Below are positions 23,030 to 33,993 of a DNA stretch of 64,000 bases, piece after piece; the stretch's first letter is position 1, and the number at the start of each line of letters is the position of its first letter. Below the pieces are notes generated by a model, which saw nothing but the letters and a program-made list of their open reading frames with translations, made no database searches and was not told where the DNA came from. Origin of the DNA: Homalodisca vitripennis (Eukaryota; Arthropoda; Insecta; Hemiptera; Cicadellidae). The stretch spans positions 181,772,501 through 181,836,500 of the forward strand of contig NC_060210.1 in NCBI RefSeq assembly GCF_021130785.1. Reading direction: 5' to 3'. The position numbers and the translations under genes were made by a program.

Positions 23030-24115
23030 TTGAAAATCCCACGAATCTGCCTGGGAGCATCTGCCATTTCTCTTCTTTGAATGTCTTTTTGTCTGTTTGT
23101 TTGGATTATCCACAGGATATCTCTAGAACGAAATGAGATACAGATTATCATATGGCATTTTAACTTGTGACCTATAGACAACGATTTTTAGGGCATTTAG
23201 CCATATATTAACTGAGATTAAATTTGAAGTTATTACACTAAATAACTGCTATTAATGAAAATGATTGGCTAAGCGAAGCTTATTATTTGAGGAGCTGGAA
23301 AAAGTTCTTTTCTCTCCATCTATCTTTTCACACGATATCCCGAGAAAGGACTGACCCGGTAGACTTGAAATTTAGCTTGTAGCTTCAATCCTATACAAGT
23401 AACATTGAAATTTATTGTGATGCGTCTCTCCATGGGATTTAGCTGAGTTGTTAGTGACCATGTTTTACATTGGTTTTGTGATAACCATTATGGCAGCATT
23501 AATTACAGAATAAATAAATATTTAAACAAACTGAGTACAATCATGACATTTAAGCATGTAATATAGTATTACATGTGGCCTAATTATCCACCAGATATCT
23601 TGAGAAAGATATCATCTGTAGACTTTAAATTTTGCATATCTATGTAGACTGTGCGAGGTCTGTGATGGTGCATGTCTATCCATGGGATTTGGTTGAGTAT
23701 CATTGAAGCCTATAACTCAATAGGTTGAGTGTCATTGAAGCCTATAACTCAATAGGTTGAGTGTCATTGAAGCCTATAACTCAATAGTTTGAGTGTCATT
23801 GAAGCCTATAACTCAATAGGTTGAGTGTCATTGAAGCCTATAACTCAATAGGTTGTCATTGAAGCCTATAACTCAATAGGTTGAGTGTCATTGAAGCCTA
23901 TAACTCAATAGGTTGAGTGTCATTGAAGCCTATAACTCAATAGGTTGATTATTTCGTTTTTGTCTGCCAAAGGGATGTAAAAGTTTTTTTTTCTTTATGA
24001 TTGTCTGCCTGTTCACAAGTCATTTCAAGAATGAAATGAGTTATAGACTCAAAATTTTGCATGCAAACTGTTAAGCCTGTAATCGCATGTGGTGTGGTGT
24101 ACTCGTACTTTGTAT
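23030..24115. repeat. Four diverged copies of a ~130-bp module
   Basis: Modules near 23085-23205, 23310-23460, 23575-23700 and 23985-24110 share TATCTCGAGAA-like, GAAATGAG-like, ATAGACTTGAAATTTTGCAT and TCCATGGGATTTGGCTGAG-like blocks in the same order and orientation. A 32-bp satellite lies between the third and fourth. This looks like an old tandem or segmental repeat, or part of an unclassified dispersed element. Confidence 0.6.
23693..23957. repeat. 32-bp satellite, 8 copies
   Basis: Unit (two halves): TTGAGTGTCATTGAAG then CCTATAACTCAATAGG. Eight near-identical copies; one junction lacks four bases, and one copy has TAGTTT for TAGGTT. The unit contains the inverted repeats ACTCAA-TAGG-TTGAGT and CCTAT-AACTCA-ATAGG, so each repeat can form alternative hairpins. 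The low divergence implies recent amplification. Confidence 0.95.
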
Positions 24116-24192
24116 AGATTATCTAAAGTCTCGTATACATTTGTTTTAGTTTACAATTTTTATTATATCATAGAATGTTATAATTTTTTCAG

Positions 24193-24297
24193 GAAGGATC
24201 AGAATCAGAAGAAATAAATACAGATGAAACAATGGACAGTGTAGAAGAGTCTAATTACAAGACAGCATTCGGCACTTCATTACCAATAAGTAATATA
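24193..24297 (+). CDS. Gene 1 exon 3 (acidic)
   Basis: A 35-codon exon after TTTTTTCAG (AG at 24191-24192), phase 0 at both ends, ending at donor GTAGGT (24298). It reads EGSESEEINTDETMDSVEES then NYKTAFGTSLPISNI: strongly acidic at first, as in exon 2, then neutral. If the donor is not used the frame stops at TAG 24310-24312. The match in phase, strand and acidic composition with exons 2 and 4 is the reason for assigning it to gene 1. Confidence 0.62.
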
Positions 24298-24380
24298 GTA
24301 GGTACAAAGTAGATCATTTTTAAATAAGAAGCATATGTTTACTTAGGATTGGTAAATTTATAATAACATTCACACACAGT

Positions 24381-25051
24381 TTAACCTGTTGACGAGTGCA
24401 GCAAAACATACACAAATGAGTGCGCACGGCATTTGCCGTTTGGTCCCGTATGAGAGAGCACGGCATTTTCCGTTGCAGACTAATGACTGTCAGTTCGTTC
24501 TCACTGACTTATTGTGACGTCTAGCGGAGATTTTTGGAACTTTTCAGTTGTTCCTAATAGTGTCCCTGTACAGTGTTGCTAGTCCTGTATCGTGGTGGCA
24601 CCTGGTGATAACTTTAAAAACTATTTTACGGAGGCGGGACACAAGACCCGCTACGCCTCCAAGGTCGCCATTTTATAAGGCCACTCCCCCAGAATGACAC
24701 AAAGAAGCGTCAACTACTCAGGCAGTGCTATGTGTGCATGCAAACACGCCACTCGAACTGGTCAAAGAAGAAAAGTAACTAACTATGAATGTTTAACATG
24801 TAAGGTCGCCCTTTGTATATATCCTTGTTTTGAGCAGTATCACACACTAGCAAAGTTTTAAAACGAGGTTATTGCTTTTAACAATCTACAATGTATTTTT
24901 ATATACATTTAAACTATAATAAACAAATTTATTAACATTTAAAAGTTTTTTTTGTTTTACTCCCTAAAAGTCTGTCACTGGTCAATGAGGCACTCAGTAT
25001 GGACCGTCATAGCGGCACGGCAAATACCGTGCGCACTCGTCAACAGGTTAA
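24381..25051 (+). mobile_element. Deleted piggyBac-like element with transposase C-terminus
   Basis: TTAA at both ends (24381-24384, 25048-25051) and 15-bp inverted ends CCTGTTGACGAGTGC. The palindrome ACGG-N6-CCGT occurs at 24426-24439 and 24460-24473 near the left end and 25017-25030 near the right. The interior encodes the end of a piggyBac transposase: with two frame shifts it reads GRHFI, PLPQNDTKKRQ, RQCYVCMQTRHSNWSKKKSN (24727-24786), and YECLTCKVALCIYPCFEQYH then TLAKF-stop. This is the cysteine-rich C-terminal zinc domain. The catalytic domain is deleted, so the copy is non-autonomous. Confidence 0.87.
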
Positions 25052-25254
25052 AGACAGATAGATTTTATATATGGACAATATCTGTAAATATCAAACTGAA
25101 GATATATTATTTTTTAACGTTAACTTGTATGACAAGTCTGTAATGCAGTTAGTATATATTTTAACTTTCATGCATAATACTTTAAAATATTTAGGAGCAC
25201 CATTATCTTATTCAAACCCTAAAACAATTCAAATTTTTATAAGCGTACCAAGAT

Positions 25255-26300
25255 TCAAGATATTTTATTGTCATTAAGCAATTAACATGCAACAGACAAA
25301 GTCAGAGCAACAATATTTAACCGTTTACACTAAAACAATAGTATATTTAATAGCATAAATAAATAATTAAAATTCATAACTAAGACTTGATATCTAAACA
25401 TGACACATACAAGGTAAGCACAAATAGTAAATAACAAATTATAAATTAAAATAATTAAAACATCAGGGTTTTAACATCACACGTTAAATATTCGTCAACA
25501 GAGTAGAAAGCAATAAATTTTTAACCATTTACTTAGTACTAACTTAAATCTGTTCATTTCTACACTAAAGGCTCTCTGAGGTAGTTTATTAAATAATTTT
25601 ATCTTCATGAAGATGTGGCTACTTTTTATTTTTCCAACCTTACTGAAACTTGATTAAGTAAATAACTATTCCCTGTGTTGAGGGTATGAATATCTTGCCT
25701 AAATATAAAATGGTGGAAAGTTCTAACTAGACAACAATAAATATACATACTAGGAAATGTCATTATTTTTGTTTTACTCATTATCAATTCTTTAAAAAAT
25801 TTGCCCATTTTTAAACGTGACTCTCTTTCTGGTATAGATTTAATTGTCCTTAAAGCTTTATTTTGCCAAATAAAAATTTTATCTACATGACTGCTATTGT
25901 CTCATAGTGTAATTCCATACAGGAGATGAGAATTAAAAAAGGCATAGTAGGCTGTAATCAACAAGTTAACACAATTTTTTAGTTTTCTCAACAAGCAGGT
26001 AACCCTAGATAACTTTTTGCAAAGACTTATTAATATGCGAGTCCCAACTTAACCTGCTATCTAGATGAATACCAAGTAATTTAACAGGCTTACTATTTTG
26101 AACTACTTCCCAATTCAGAGAGAAAATGGTGTCTTCAGTTTTACTATTATTTACCATCAATCCATTTAATTCTAAACCATTCCAGAGCCATATCCGTAGA
26201 ATTATTTTGTTCAGTTAACAAACTATCTAAAGTTTTGTTACAGTTTAAAAGTGTCGTATCATCCGCTTTGTGGATTGATCCATTTTGAGACTTTTAAATT
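25255..26300 (-). pseudogene. LINE RT palm-to-tail fragment
   Basis: Minus-strand reading starts with HKADDTTLLNCNKTLDSLL at about 26280, where ADDT is the catalytic palm motif of LINE RT. It continues with ALEWFRIKW, then [20 protein letters not shown] near 26090, [17 protein letters not shown] near 25920, and FHHFIFRQDIHTLNTGNSYL, then LNQVSVRLEK near 25680. Several stops interrupt it. The 3' end near 25255 is AT-rich with an AATAAA-type motif. By wording it is not the 52.6-kb family. CR1/jockey group is the best guess. Confidence 0.72.
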
Positions 26301-26474
26301 GTGGCCAACAAACATCCAAATCATGTGTAAAGTACTATCTCTGTACAAAGTTTAGTTTAAAGCAGTTAAAAATTACAGCAGTTATCACTTTTATAATCTG
26401 TTCTGAGGGCTTATGATCATTATCTGTACAAAAAAACTTATTTTTTACATTTTTTGAGAGGTAGAAGTGGAAAA

Positions 26475-27420
26475 TAGAAAGTAATCACACAAGTTGTTTT
26501 TGAAGATACTCTTCCAGTGAGTAGAAGGGGTGGGTCTGTTGCCATTCTTGCTGTGCTGACTAGTGGTTTTCCTGTCTTGACTGCAGTTCTGGTAGGAAGT
26601 GGTTGTAGATTTTTTGTTCATTGTATGATGGATTTTTCTCATGCAGTTGAAGAGTTGAAGATGGTGAATTGGGAGGTTGTAGAGGTCAGATGTCTTTTAT
26701 GATGTTGATGTATATCTCTATTTCTTGGGACTTCTACACCATCTACATGCAATACTACCTCTTGGATATACATTGCTACAACTGTTAGAATCCCAGGATC
26801 TTGAACACCTTTCTATAGCTTTCCATCCCTCTTGAGTCCAGCCAGAACCCTTATAGCCTTTTTCAGTAGGGTAAGTATTCTTTGAAGATTTGTTGCTGAT
26901 GTCCAAACAACTAATCCATATCTCAGGTGAGCTTCAAACAAGGATAAATATGCTCTTGCTGTTTCAGTGCTCCTAAGTGACTTTAGATAGAGTATAAAGC
27001 GGAATAGGTATCTAACTTGCAATTATACAGGCATCTCTTCTCTTGGGTTTGGGATAAATCTTGGCTAATTTCATACCATATGGGAAAATTCCTTCTTTGA
27101 ACGATTTGTTAAAGATGGCTGTAAGGGTTATAACTATTTCATCTGAATTAAGTTTCAACATTATGGTAGATATTTTGTCAAATACCTGCAGACTTTTTGA
27201 TATTTAGATTGGTAAGAGTTGGCTTTACTTCTTTTGTGTGGGTGTCAGGAATGTTTTGTGAGTGCAGGCATAGCTGTTTTTTAGTCTTTTCTTTTGTTGT
27301 CAGGGGTTTGTTTTAGTGTGTCTTTGGATGTGTTTACAAAATACAAGTTAAGATGATAGACTAATCATCATCAATTTTTTGGAGAGTTGGTAAAATATCT
27401 TTGTTCAGCTCAAAGTAAAC
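26475..27420 (-). pseudogene. LINE copy lacking the RT core (52.6-kb family)
   Basis: On the minus strand the upstream part (27200-27040) reads, with corrections, SAGIDKISTMMLK-like, GIFPYGMKLAKIYPK-like sequence, the start of the RT domain. It then jumps directly to LKSLRSTETARAYLSLFEAH and LRYGLVVWTSA (27000-26880), which lies after the RT palm, and to the C-terminus with HTMNKKSTTTS/LPELQSRQENH and PFYSLEEYLQ-like sequence (26600-26480). The catalytic palm between these is missing. The same segment order and a similar gap occur in the 52.6-55.65 kb copy. Confidence 0.72.
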
Positions 27421-27605
27421 TATGTTTTTTTCTCCTAGTTCATGCAAAGAAAATTATGTAAGTCATTTGAAATTATTATATAAGAGAAATTTATGTCCTA
27501 AACCATAACAATTTTGGTAAAAACTTAACAGTCTTTGTGCATGGAACAACCAGAAAACTCACAGGATTTGATATATGATTCATTGCATTATAACATTTGT
27601 GATAG

Positions 27606-27732
27606 GTAAAAAGAGAAGTGCCTGACATTGAAGGTGAAGATGAAAAGTTTCTATCTGTGGAGAGAAGTGAACTGACTCAACACAACAATTCATCAGTTAA
27701 CTTTTCAAGTACAAGTGGAAGATTAAGTGAAG
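27606..27732 (+). CDS. Gene 1 exon 4
   Basis: A 127-base exon after TTGTGATAG (AG at 27604-27605), ending at GAAG|GTAGTT. It enters in phase 0 and leaves in phase 1. It reads VKREVPDIEGEDEKFLSVER then SELTQHNNSSVNFSSTSGRL and SE. VKRE fits the sumoylation consensus (hydrophobic-K-x-E), seen in many transcription regulators; that use is an inference. The serine-rich acidic composition continues the style of exons 2 and 3. Read-through would stop at TAG seven bases past the end. Confidence 0.65.
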
Positions 27733-28102
27733 GTAGTTAGAATGAACTAACTACTGATTGTAAGTAAAGCCACACTACTTTTCCATTGCACTAGTATAAA
27801 GAAACAATAATTTAAATGTTTAATTCAAAAGAAAAAGTAATTTGTCTACATCTATATTTAATTTATACTGTAATACAACAGTAAGAGGCTTCCAATCATG
27901 CAGAAGTATGCTATGGTGGCTATTGTTATATTCTAGATTGTCTGAAATGTTGTTGTTGTGTGTTTCATTTATTGGAAACTTACTGTATACCATATTTAAC
28001 ACAAACATAGCATTTAATAAATTTTGCCTGATCTGTTTGAATATTCTTAAAGCATAATCAACAACAATTATAAAGCTTTTACCATTTGTGTTTTCAAGAT
28101 CC
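27733..28102. other. Gene 1 intron 4, proximal part
   Basis: AT-rich, nothing recognised. Confidence 0.5.
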
Positions 28103-29646
28103 TTAACCTTTAAAGCGCTAATTTAACCCTTTTACTGCCGGATACCTTTTTTTTAGTTTGTTGAAAAATGCCGGGCTGAAATTGACTAAAATGTAATGAT
28201 TTTTTAAAAAAATCATGGATTCATTATTTTTTATCATAAATTGATAAACTTTATCTTGTTTTTTTCCTTATAAGTTGTAATTTGCTACAAAAAATAATTT
28301 AAACATTTTCTGTTCTTAAAAAATATATATATTATGTCATGAAACAAAAAATTTTAAATAAATAAAAAATTATTTTTTGAGTTTGCACTTTAACAACTAT
28401 ATTTAAATATTAAACCACCACCATAATTATAATTTTTTATTGTATAGTAATTATATATAAACATTCCCAAAAAGTTTTAGGAACATACCTTGAAAAATAC
28501 TGAAGCTGTGATGAATTTTTGAAATTGGTGCAATATCCTCGAATTTCAAGATAACACGTTTATTGATACATAACTTTACACTATATCGCTTTATAATACA
28601 TAAATCACTTTATAATACATAAATCACTGTCCATTGATATGAAAATATAATACATAATACAAAATTAAAGTTAAAAGGCACTTTGATCAATATTTACAAA
28701 AATATATATACATTTTTAGGTTCATAGGCCTGCTGATTAGCACTTGTGTTCCCCAAAACTTGTGGGATGAACACCTTTTTTGCAGTTTTTGCAGACAGTC
28801 CTGGTTCTCTTCCTCTTCCCTCCAGTACTCATTTTATTAATCGTAAAAATATGTAGATTTACAAATATAAATGTCAAATAAAGCGTAAAACACGAAACAA
28901 CACAAGTGGAACTCACAACTAATGAGATCGACCATAACCTCATCAAACCAAACTCGAGTTATAACCAAAGAAGTTCAGTAACAAAAATGGCTTCCATAGA
29001 TTATAAAACCTGTTTTCTGTGTGTTGTCCATATAGTAATGAATAACACAGCTGAATTTCGATGCATTTGGACAACATTGAAAACCAGTATAAAACAAATA
29101 CGAGACGGCTTTTATAGCGCACGTTGGCGATTTTCGCACAAACGGCAGCAGCGTGCGCAATCGCGCACGTCGGCAGTAAAAGGGTTAAATTACTGTGAAA
29201 CGCTAAGACATAAAAAAATATTTTTTTAAATTTCCCAATGCTAATTTTTGTTTCATATTCCTTGGTATTACCTTTATAAGAAAAAATAATAAACATGTAA
29301 TATTACATATTTTTGAGAATTTTATTAACCACCAACACACACGTAGTTAAACAGCTGAATGAAACGAACTCGTCTGTAGGCGTATGCCGCGTCACAGGCC
29401 ATACAAAAAATGGCGGCGATTGCTTTCAACCCGAGTAGATACCGTTACAACGTCCACCAATGGTGACAAAGCGTTTTGTCTAGTCCCGACAGTCGAAAGG
29501 AACATCGACTTGCTCTCTCTTACGGAAGTTTAACAACTAATTCTTCGCCATTTCAAAAGTAAAGCTTTTGCGTTTGTAGACGTTATCCGCGTTTAAAGCA
29601 TCGGCAGTTCCGCGTCTATAGGCGTTAGCCGCGTTGGAAGGGTTAA
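28103..29646. mobile_element. Older TTAA-flanked element hosting a nested one
   Basis: TTAA at 28103-28106 and 29643-29646. The right end, read inward, is CCCTTCCAACGCGGCTAACG; the left is a shorter, worn CCTTTAAAGCGCTAAT before a second element interrupts it. Inside the right half, CGTATGCCGCG (29381), CGTTATCCGCG (29581) and CGTTAGCCGCG (29623) repeat in one orientation; the first and third contain GGC-N4-GCC. The left/right match is weak, so the pairing of the two ends is tentative. Confidence 0.42.
28123..29188 (-). mobile_element. Nested piggyBac-like element
   Basis: TTAA at 28123-28126 and 29185-29188 with perfect 14-bp inverted ends CCCTTTTACTGCCG. On the minus strand, GGKRKRTRTVCKNCKKGVHP then TSFGEHKC and a stop (28830-28737) resembles the cysteine-rich C-terminal tail of piggyBac transposases (CxxC, HP, F-x-E-H). 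The rest of the transposase was not found, so it is an internally deleted, non-autonomous copy. It sits in intron 4 of gene 1. Confidence 0.75.
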
Positions 29647-30245
29647 TTTATTTATTGAAACAAACAGTTTAAAGTATGCATACAATAAGTAACCTAATAA
29701 TTATTCAAATAAAAAAGCAATCATTCTATGCATGTCTATTTCCGTTATAAAAAATAAATCTTGCATCAATATCGTAACTTTTAATAAAAATATGTAGTAT
29801 GTTCAACTTGCTACGATCTCTCTCTTGTACACTTATCATAAATTACTTTTTAGATCATTTTATACACTATGTGATTTGTTTGTACATTTTGTTCCTCATT
29901 ACCAACATTCATAAAATTTAATTAACAAGTTCATAATGGAACAGCTTACTCCTTGTCTTTAAAATTTATATTTTAAAACTTTACTAAAAGATCAGTTTTT
30001 AACAATGTTACAAAATTGTAATTCCAGTTCAAAAAAATTAAACTAAATGAGTGTCATCTTGAAACATTTTGAAAAGACATAACCCACATGAAAAAGTCTA
30101 ACAGATTGAAGTCAAATATTGGTAAGATAAGAAATTAAACATAATAAAATAGTATTTCATCGCCTAACCAATATTCAGGTTTAAATGTTAACAATAATTT
30201 TTAAATGCTACTACATAATTATTAATAAATCCTTATGTTTTTCAG
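29647..30245. other. Gene 1 intron 4, distal part
   Basis: AT-rich, no feature recognised except the 3' splice site TTTTTCAG at 30245. Confidence 0.5.
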
Positions 30246-30349
30246 AACATACACCATCCACCTTTGAATTCTGTTCAGTCAACTTCCCAAAACTAGAGTA
30301 CTTAAAAGAAGAACTGAAAAAGGAAAAAGAAGAGAATGATACCAGTTGA
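30246..30349 (+). CDS. Gene 1 exon 5, terminal
   Basis: After TGTTTTTCAG (AG at 30244-30245), the phase 1 join makes GAA and reads HTPSTFEFCSVNFPKLEYLK then EELKKEKEENDTSS, stop TGA at 30347-30349. The end is a short charged helix-like segment (EELKKEKEEN). All five exons join without a stop, total 371 codons, which is good evidence that the model is largely right, although only transcript data can prove exons 3 to 5 belong with exons 1 and 2. Confidence 0.68.
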
Positions 30350-30460
30350 TAATTAATTTTTTCAATGACTAGGCATCATATACATTAATATGGTTAATGT
30401 TCTTTAATACCTATTTCTTTGTTTTTTGTGAAAAGCAAAAATTGTTAGATATGTTTTTTT

Positions 30461-30466
30461 AATAAA
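30461..30466 (+). terminator. Candidate poly(A) signal of gene 1
   Basis: AATAAA 112 bases after the stop codon of gene 1, followed by AT-rich sequence with a TGTGTTATGTGTTA stretch that could serve as the downstream element. Confidence 0.5.
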
Positions 30467-31483
30467 TGGTTAGTTAAAAATGTGTTATGTGTTACCATAA
30501 AAACAGTAATGTTACAAACTGGTATTGTATTTTACAATACCAAATTGGTTTTGTACAAACAAAATATGGTTTTGGTATTTTCACTAAAAAGATGAATTTA
30601 AAGATTCCCTACTTTAAAAATTGCATGACTTCAATTAAAGCTGACCAAAAACCTCAATTTGAATAATATTTTAACTATCATCTAAGTGTGAGTTTAATTC
30701 AAAAATTGCACAACTGTTAGCTAACCTTGTCATAGCTAACCTTTGTTAGGGGTCAAAACTACATATTTTTGAGTGACAGAATGTCATTAACATGTTGAGT
30801 TCCTCCATTCTACGCCATGATGTAAGGAGACAAGGGTGTGCTCTTGCACCTGTAGGCAGAGCTATGGCCGCATGGTGACGTCATCCAACTAGCACATCTG
30901 AATGTTACACCGTGCAGGACTATCCTGTTACACATGGACACTGTTTACTATAATTTACTATCACTTAGTTCTCATGATTTAGTCATAATGTTTATGTTAT
31001 TTTTCTTATTTAAAACAAAATATACTTAAATGTGTAATGGATTAGCAATGTTTAGTAGTTTAGTAATAATTTCCTAAACTTACAAAGGGAACTAAGAAAT
31101 AAAAATGTAACGAGGCATTACCTTGTTGGAGGACCACAAGGTAAATATAAAAAGGGCCAGAATTTGGTCAATTGAATCTAAGACAACTGTTTGTTTAGCG
31201 TTTGCTCAAAGGTCATTCCAACAATCTCTTGTAAATGTGGATAAAGGGTTTCATACAATTAAAGATATTTTGGCCTAGCACAGTAATACCAAGTTTAAGA
31301 AAAGATAGGTTTTTTATACTTTTCCTAATGTAAAATCAGTCAGTTTTGTGCAAATTAAAAAATGTTCTATTAGTGTTGTTGATGTTGAACCTGATAGCGC
31401 TGTTTAGATTACACATGTACATTGATTACACAATGTATTAATATTTAAAAATGTAAATCCTTGGTGAAGATTTAAGAACAAAT
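30467..31483. other. Intergenic, with possible transposon end
   Basis: Mostly AT-rich. At 30787-30790 a TTAA is followed by CATGTTGAGTTCCTCCATTC and a GC-richer stretch to about 30930. Part of this (ATGTAAGGAGACAAGGGTGT, then GCTC) recurs inverted near 33080-33115, hinting at a worn transposon end. Confidence 0.4.
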
Positions 31484-31988
31484 TTAACACGTTCACGGCG
31501 ACGTGTACCCCATCGGGTAAATGCAATCTTTTACAACTGCCGTCCTGTACCCAATCGGGTACACATCGGGCTTTCTTAAAGCTCGTTATGCGCCTGATAA
31601 GGTACACGTTGCTATGTATTTCCTTATTGCGTTTTTATTGTTTGCCTGTCTTGGTGGTTTGTTAAATTTTATCCCCCGCTTAAATAAATACCTCAGACTA
31701 TTGTGTATACCTTCGGGTATGATTGCTTAATTTTTAAGGTAAATGTTTTACTTTCAAAAATTTTGTAGGTTGCTTAATTTTGTTATGTACCCCTTCGTGT
31801 ACATGGAGAAAAATTGAAAAATCATATTGAATTAATTTTTGTATGCAGAATTGTGAAGCCTACATACTTTTCTCATTATACTTACACGTTTAAATTTTAA
31901 AACGTACTACGATATTTTGCCTTTATTGTTGAAAAATTCAACACAAATAAAAAACTCCGGAAATAAGCCGTCGTCATGAACATGTTAA
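31484..31988. mobile_element. TTAA-flanked MITE with TACCC-N4-GGGTA palindromes
   Basis: TTAA at 31484-31487 and 31985-31988; inverted ends CACGTTCACGGCGACG and its near match (CATGTTCATGACGACG read inward from the right). Four hairpins with the same centre occur: 31506-31519, 31546-31563 (TGTACCC-AATC-GGGTACA, perfect), 31707-31720 (ATACC-TTCG-GGTAT) and 31786-31803. No transposase is encoded. TTAA target and structure fit a non-autonomous piggyBac-like element. Confidence 0.75.
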
Positions 31989-32149
31989 AAATGGGATTAT
32001 AAATTAAAATTTAAACAAAAAATGTTTAAAGTTGTTTTATATAAACCTAGGAGTTTTAATAATAAAAATGTTGTTCATGTAAAGTAAAATAAAAAATTAT
32101 ATCAAGAATATTTTATTGTTATTCCACATAAAAATGTATTGCCAAAGTC

Positions 32150-32940
32150 ATAGTTTGATAAAATATGTCTAAAAACATATATTTAGAGTATAAATATAAA
32201 TCCATCAATTTAAACAATTACCTAAAGAATACAGCTTGCAAAATTATGCAGCACATAAGAAACAATAGAGGACAGAGCAATACAATCACTTACAGTACAG
32301 GAATATATTTTTTTTATAAAATAAAAAACCTGTTTTAAATGTTTTACAAGAAATGTCTCTTATTACTAACTTATTAAAGAATTTTATGTTATGCCCAAAT
32401 ACAGATATGTATTATGTGTTTTTGACAGCCTAGCAAACTTGTGATTGATCAAGTCTTGGTTTCTGGTATAATGATTGTGGATAGAGCTTCTCAAATTAAC
32501 TAATTCTAAATTTTCTTTTACATACATTAAAATTTGTAAGACAAAAATAGAGGGAAGTATATTGTGTTCTATGAAATGTTGTTTACAAGTATCACTATAA
32601 CTAAGATGAAAAGTTACATGTAGCTTTCTTCTGGCACAGGATTGTTTAGCGCCACTAGACGTACCCCAGAGAAGGGGGTACCATACGTAATGTGAGAGAG
32701 GACAATAGAAAAGTCTTCAATACTAAATTGGGACTGGTACAAAGTTTTCAGTGTAAGAAAAGAGATAACTTTAGACAAGCGAGTACGTAAGGCATCAGTA
32801 TGGGTTCTCCAAGTGAGCTTAGAGTCAATATAGAGACCTAGTAACTTGACAGACTTATTCACAGAATCGGTACCTGGGCTAAAAATTATATCTTTTGACT
32901 TATCCTCATTAACTCCTAGGCTATCACCAGTAAACCAGAG
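32150..32940 (-). pseudogene. LINE RT C-terminal fragment
   Basis: Minus strand: GVNEDKSKDIIFSP (the N-x-x-K-T/S motif after the palm), VKLLGLYIDSKLTWRTHTDA near 32845, LSKVISFLTLKTLYQ, FSIVLSHITYGTPF, then, with breaks, HNHYTRNQDLINH-like sequence near 32470. This is the LG-x-x-x-D-x-x-L-x-W block and C-terminal region of LINE ORF2. It lacks the palm motif and the 5' portion. Confidence 0.72.
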
Positions 32941-33313
32941 GTAAATAAGATAAAATATTACAACACTATTACAGTACTGCGGGAAGCAACACAGGGCATT
33001 GTATTGAGGAGGGAATCAATGTATCGTTGGAGGGAATCTATGCTTGCGGCCAACCAGTTTTTGTCCAGCGAATGAGCACACCTTGTTTCCTTACATTATG
33101 ATTCTACATGTATCATGAGGTATCCAGCTGGCTGAGCTTGATAGTAGTATATCAACACCTCTGTAACAGTGAAACCATTATTATAAACTGTCCAGAATGG
33201 TACTATGAAAGTAACAATTATAGAATGTTAAACTTCATTTACCAATTTGATTTAATAATTTAATTTTAATTTAAATGTAAACATTATATTGTAATGTATT
33301 TAATTAGTGTCAT
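32941..33313. other. No gene seen
   Basis: Contains the inverted partner (about 33076-33115) of the sequence near 30800-30850; otherwise nothing recognised. Confidence 0.45.
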
Positions 33314-33993
33314 TTAACACTTTAACTCCCATGTGTATTATTTATATACGCACTTAAGTTTATGGGCGGCCCATGTGTATTTGTTTTATACACAGTGAAA
33401 TTATACTTTAAAAATGTTATAAATTTAAGTACCTACCCAATATGGTCCAAGTGTCTCATTGTACTGGTAATGGGTACAGGAATATGTGAATACATGAAAA
33501 AATAGCCTAATGCCCATAGGGAGCTTTTTTATGAAGTGTGTAAAAATGTGATACACATGGGCCTGGGTAATACAATCATGTACGCAAGATGGGACAAAAA
33601 ACCCCGAGAACCTGAATTTTTTAAAATAAAATAAGCACTAAGTTACACAAACCACACTTCACCTAACCTCTTTCTGTTGTTCTGTTTGTAAACCAAAACA
33701 TTGAATGACTAGTGCTGCCCCTGGTGGCCAATCCCCGGACCACTGCAACCAGTGGCAGTCTGGGCCCAGACCAACAAAAAGAGCCATTAGTTGTAATGAT
33801 AGGTGTGTAGATAAGCTATACACAGCAGCAGAAACATGACCATTTCGTGTGTATAAATAAAATACACATGGGCTGAGTGAAAGTTATTGTGTGTATCAAA
33901 TATATACATATGGTAGCGAACGCCTAAAATGATGAAAGCCACTTGGGCTGGAGGTAAAAGTACACTTTAAATGCCTGGTAGTCAAAGTGTTAA
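33314..33993. mobile_element. TTAA-flanked MITE with GTGTAT-N7-ATACAC palindromes
   Basis: TTAA at 33314-33317 and 33990-33993; ends CACTTTAACTCCCATG and, read inward from the right, CACTTTGACTACCAGG. The palindrome GTGTAT-N7-ATACAC (or one-base variants) occurs at 33333-33351, 33375-33393, 33849-33867 and 33891-33909, two near each end and each with a 7-base spacer. No coding sequence was recognised. Inferred to be a non-autonomous piggyBac-like element. Confidence 0.75.
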
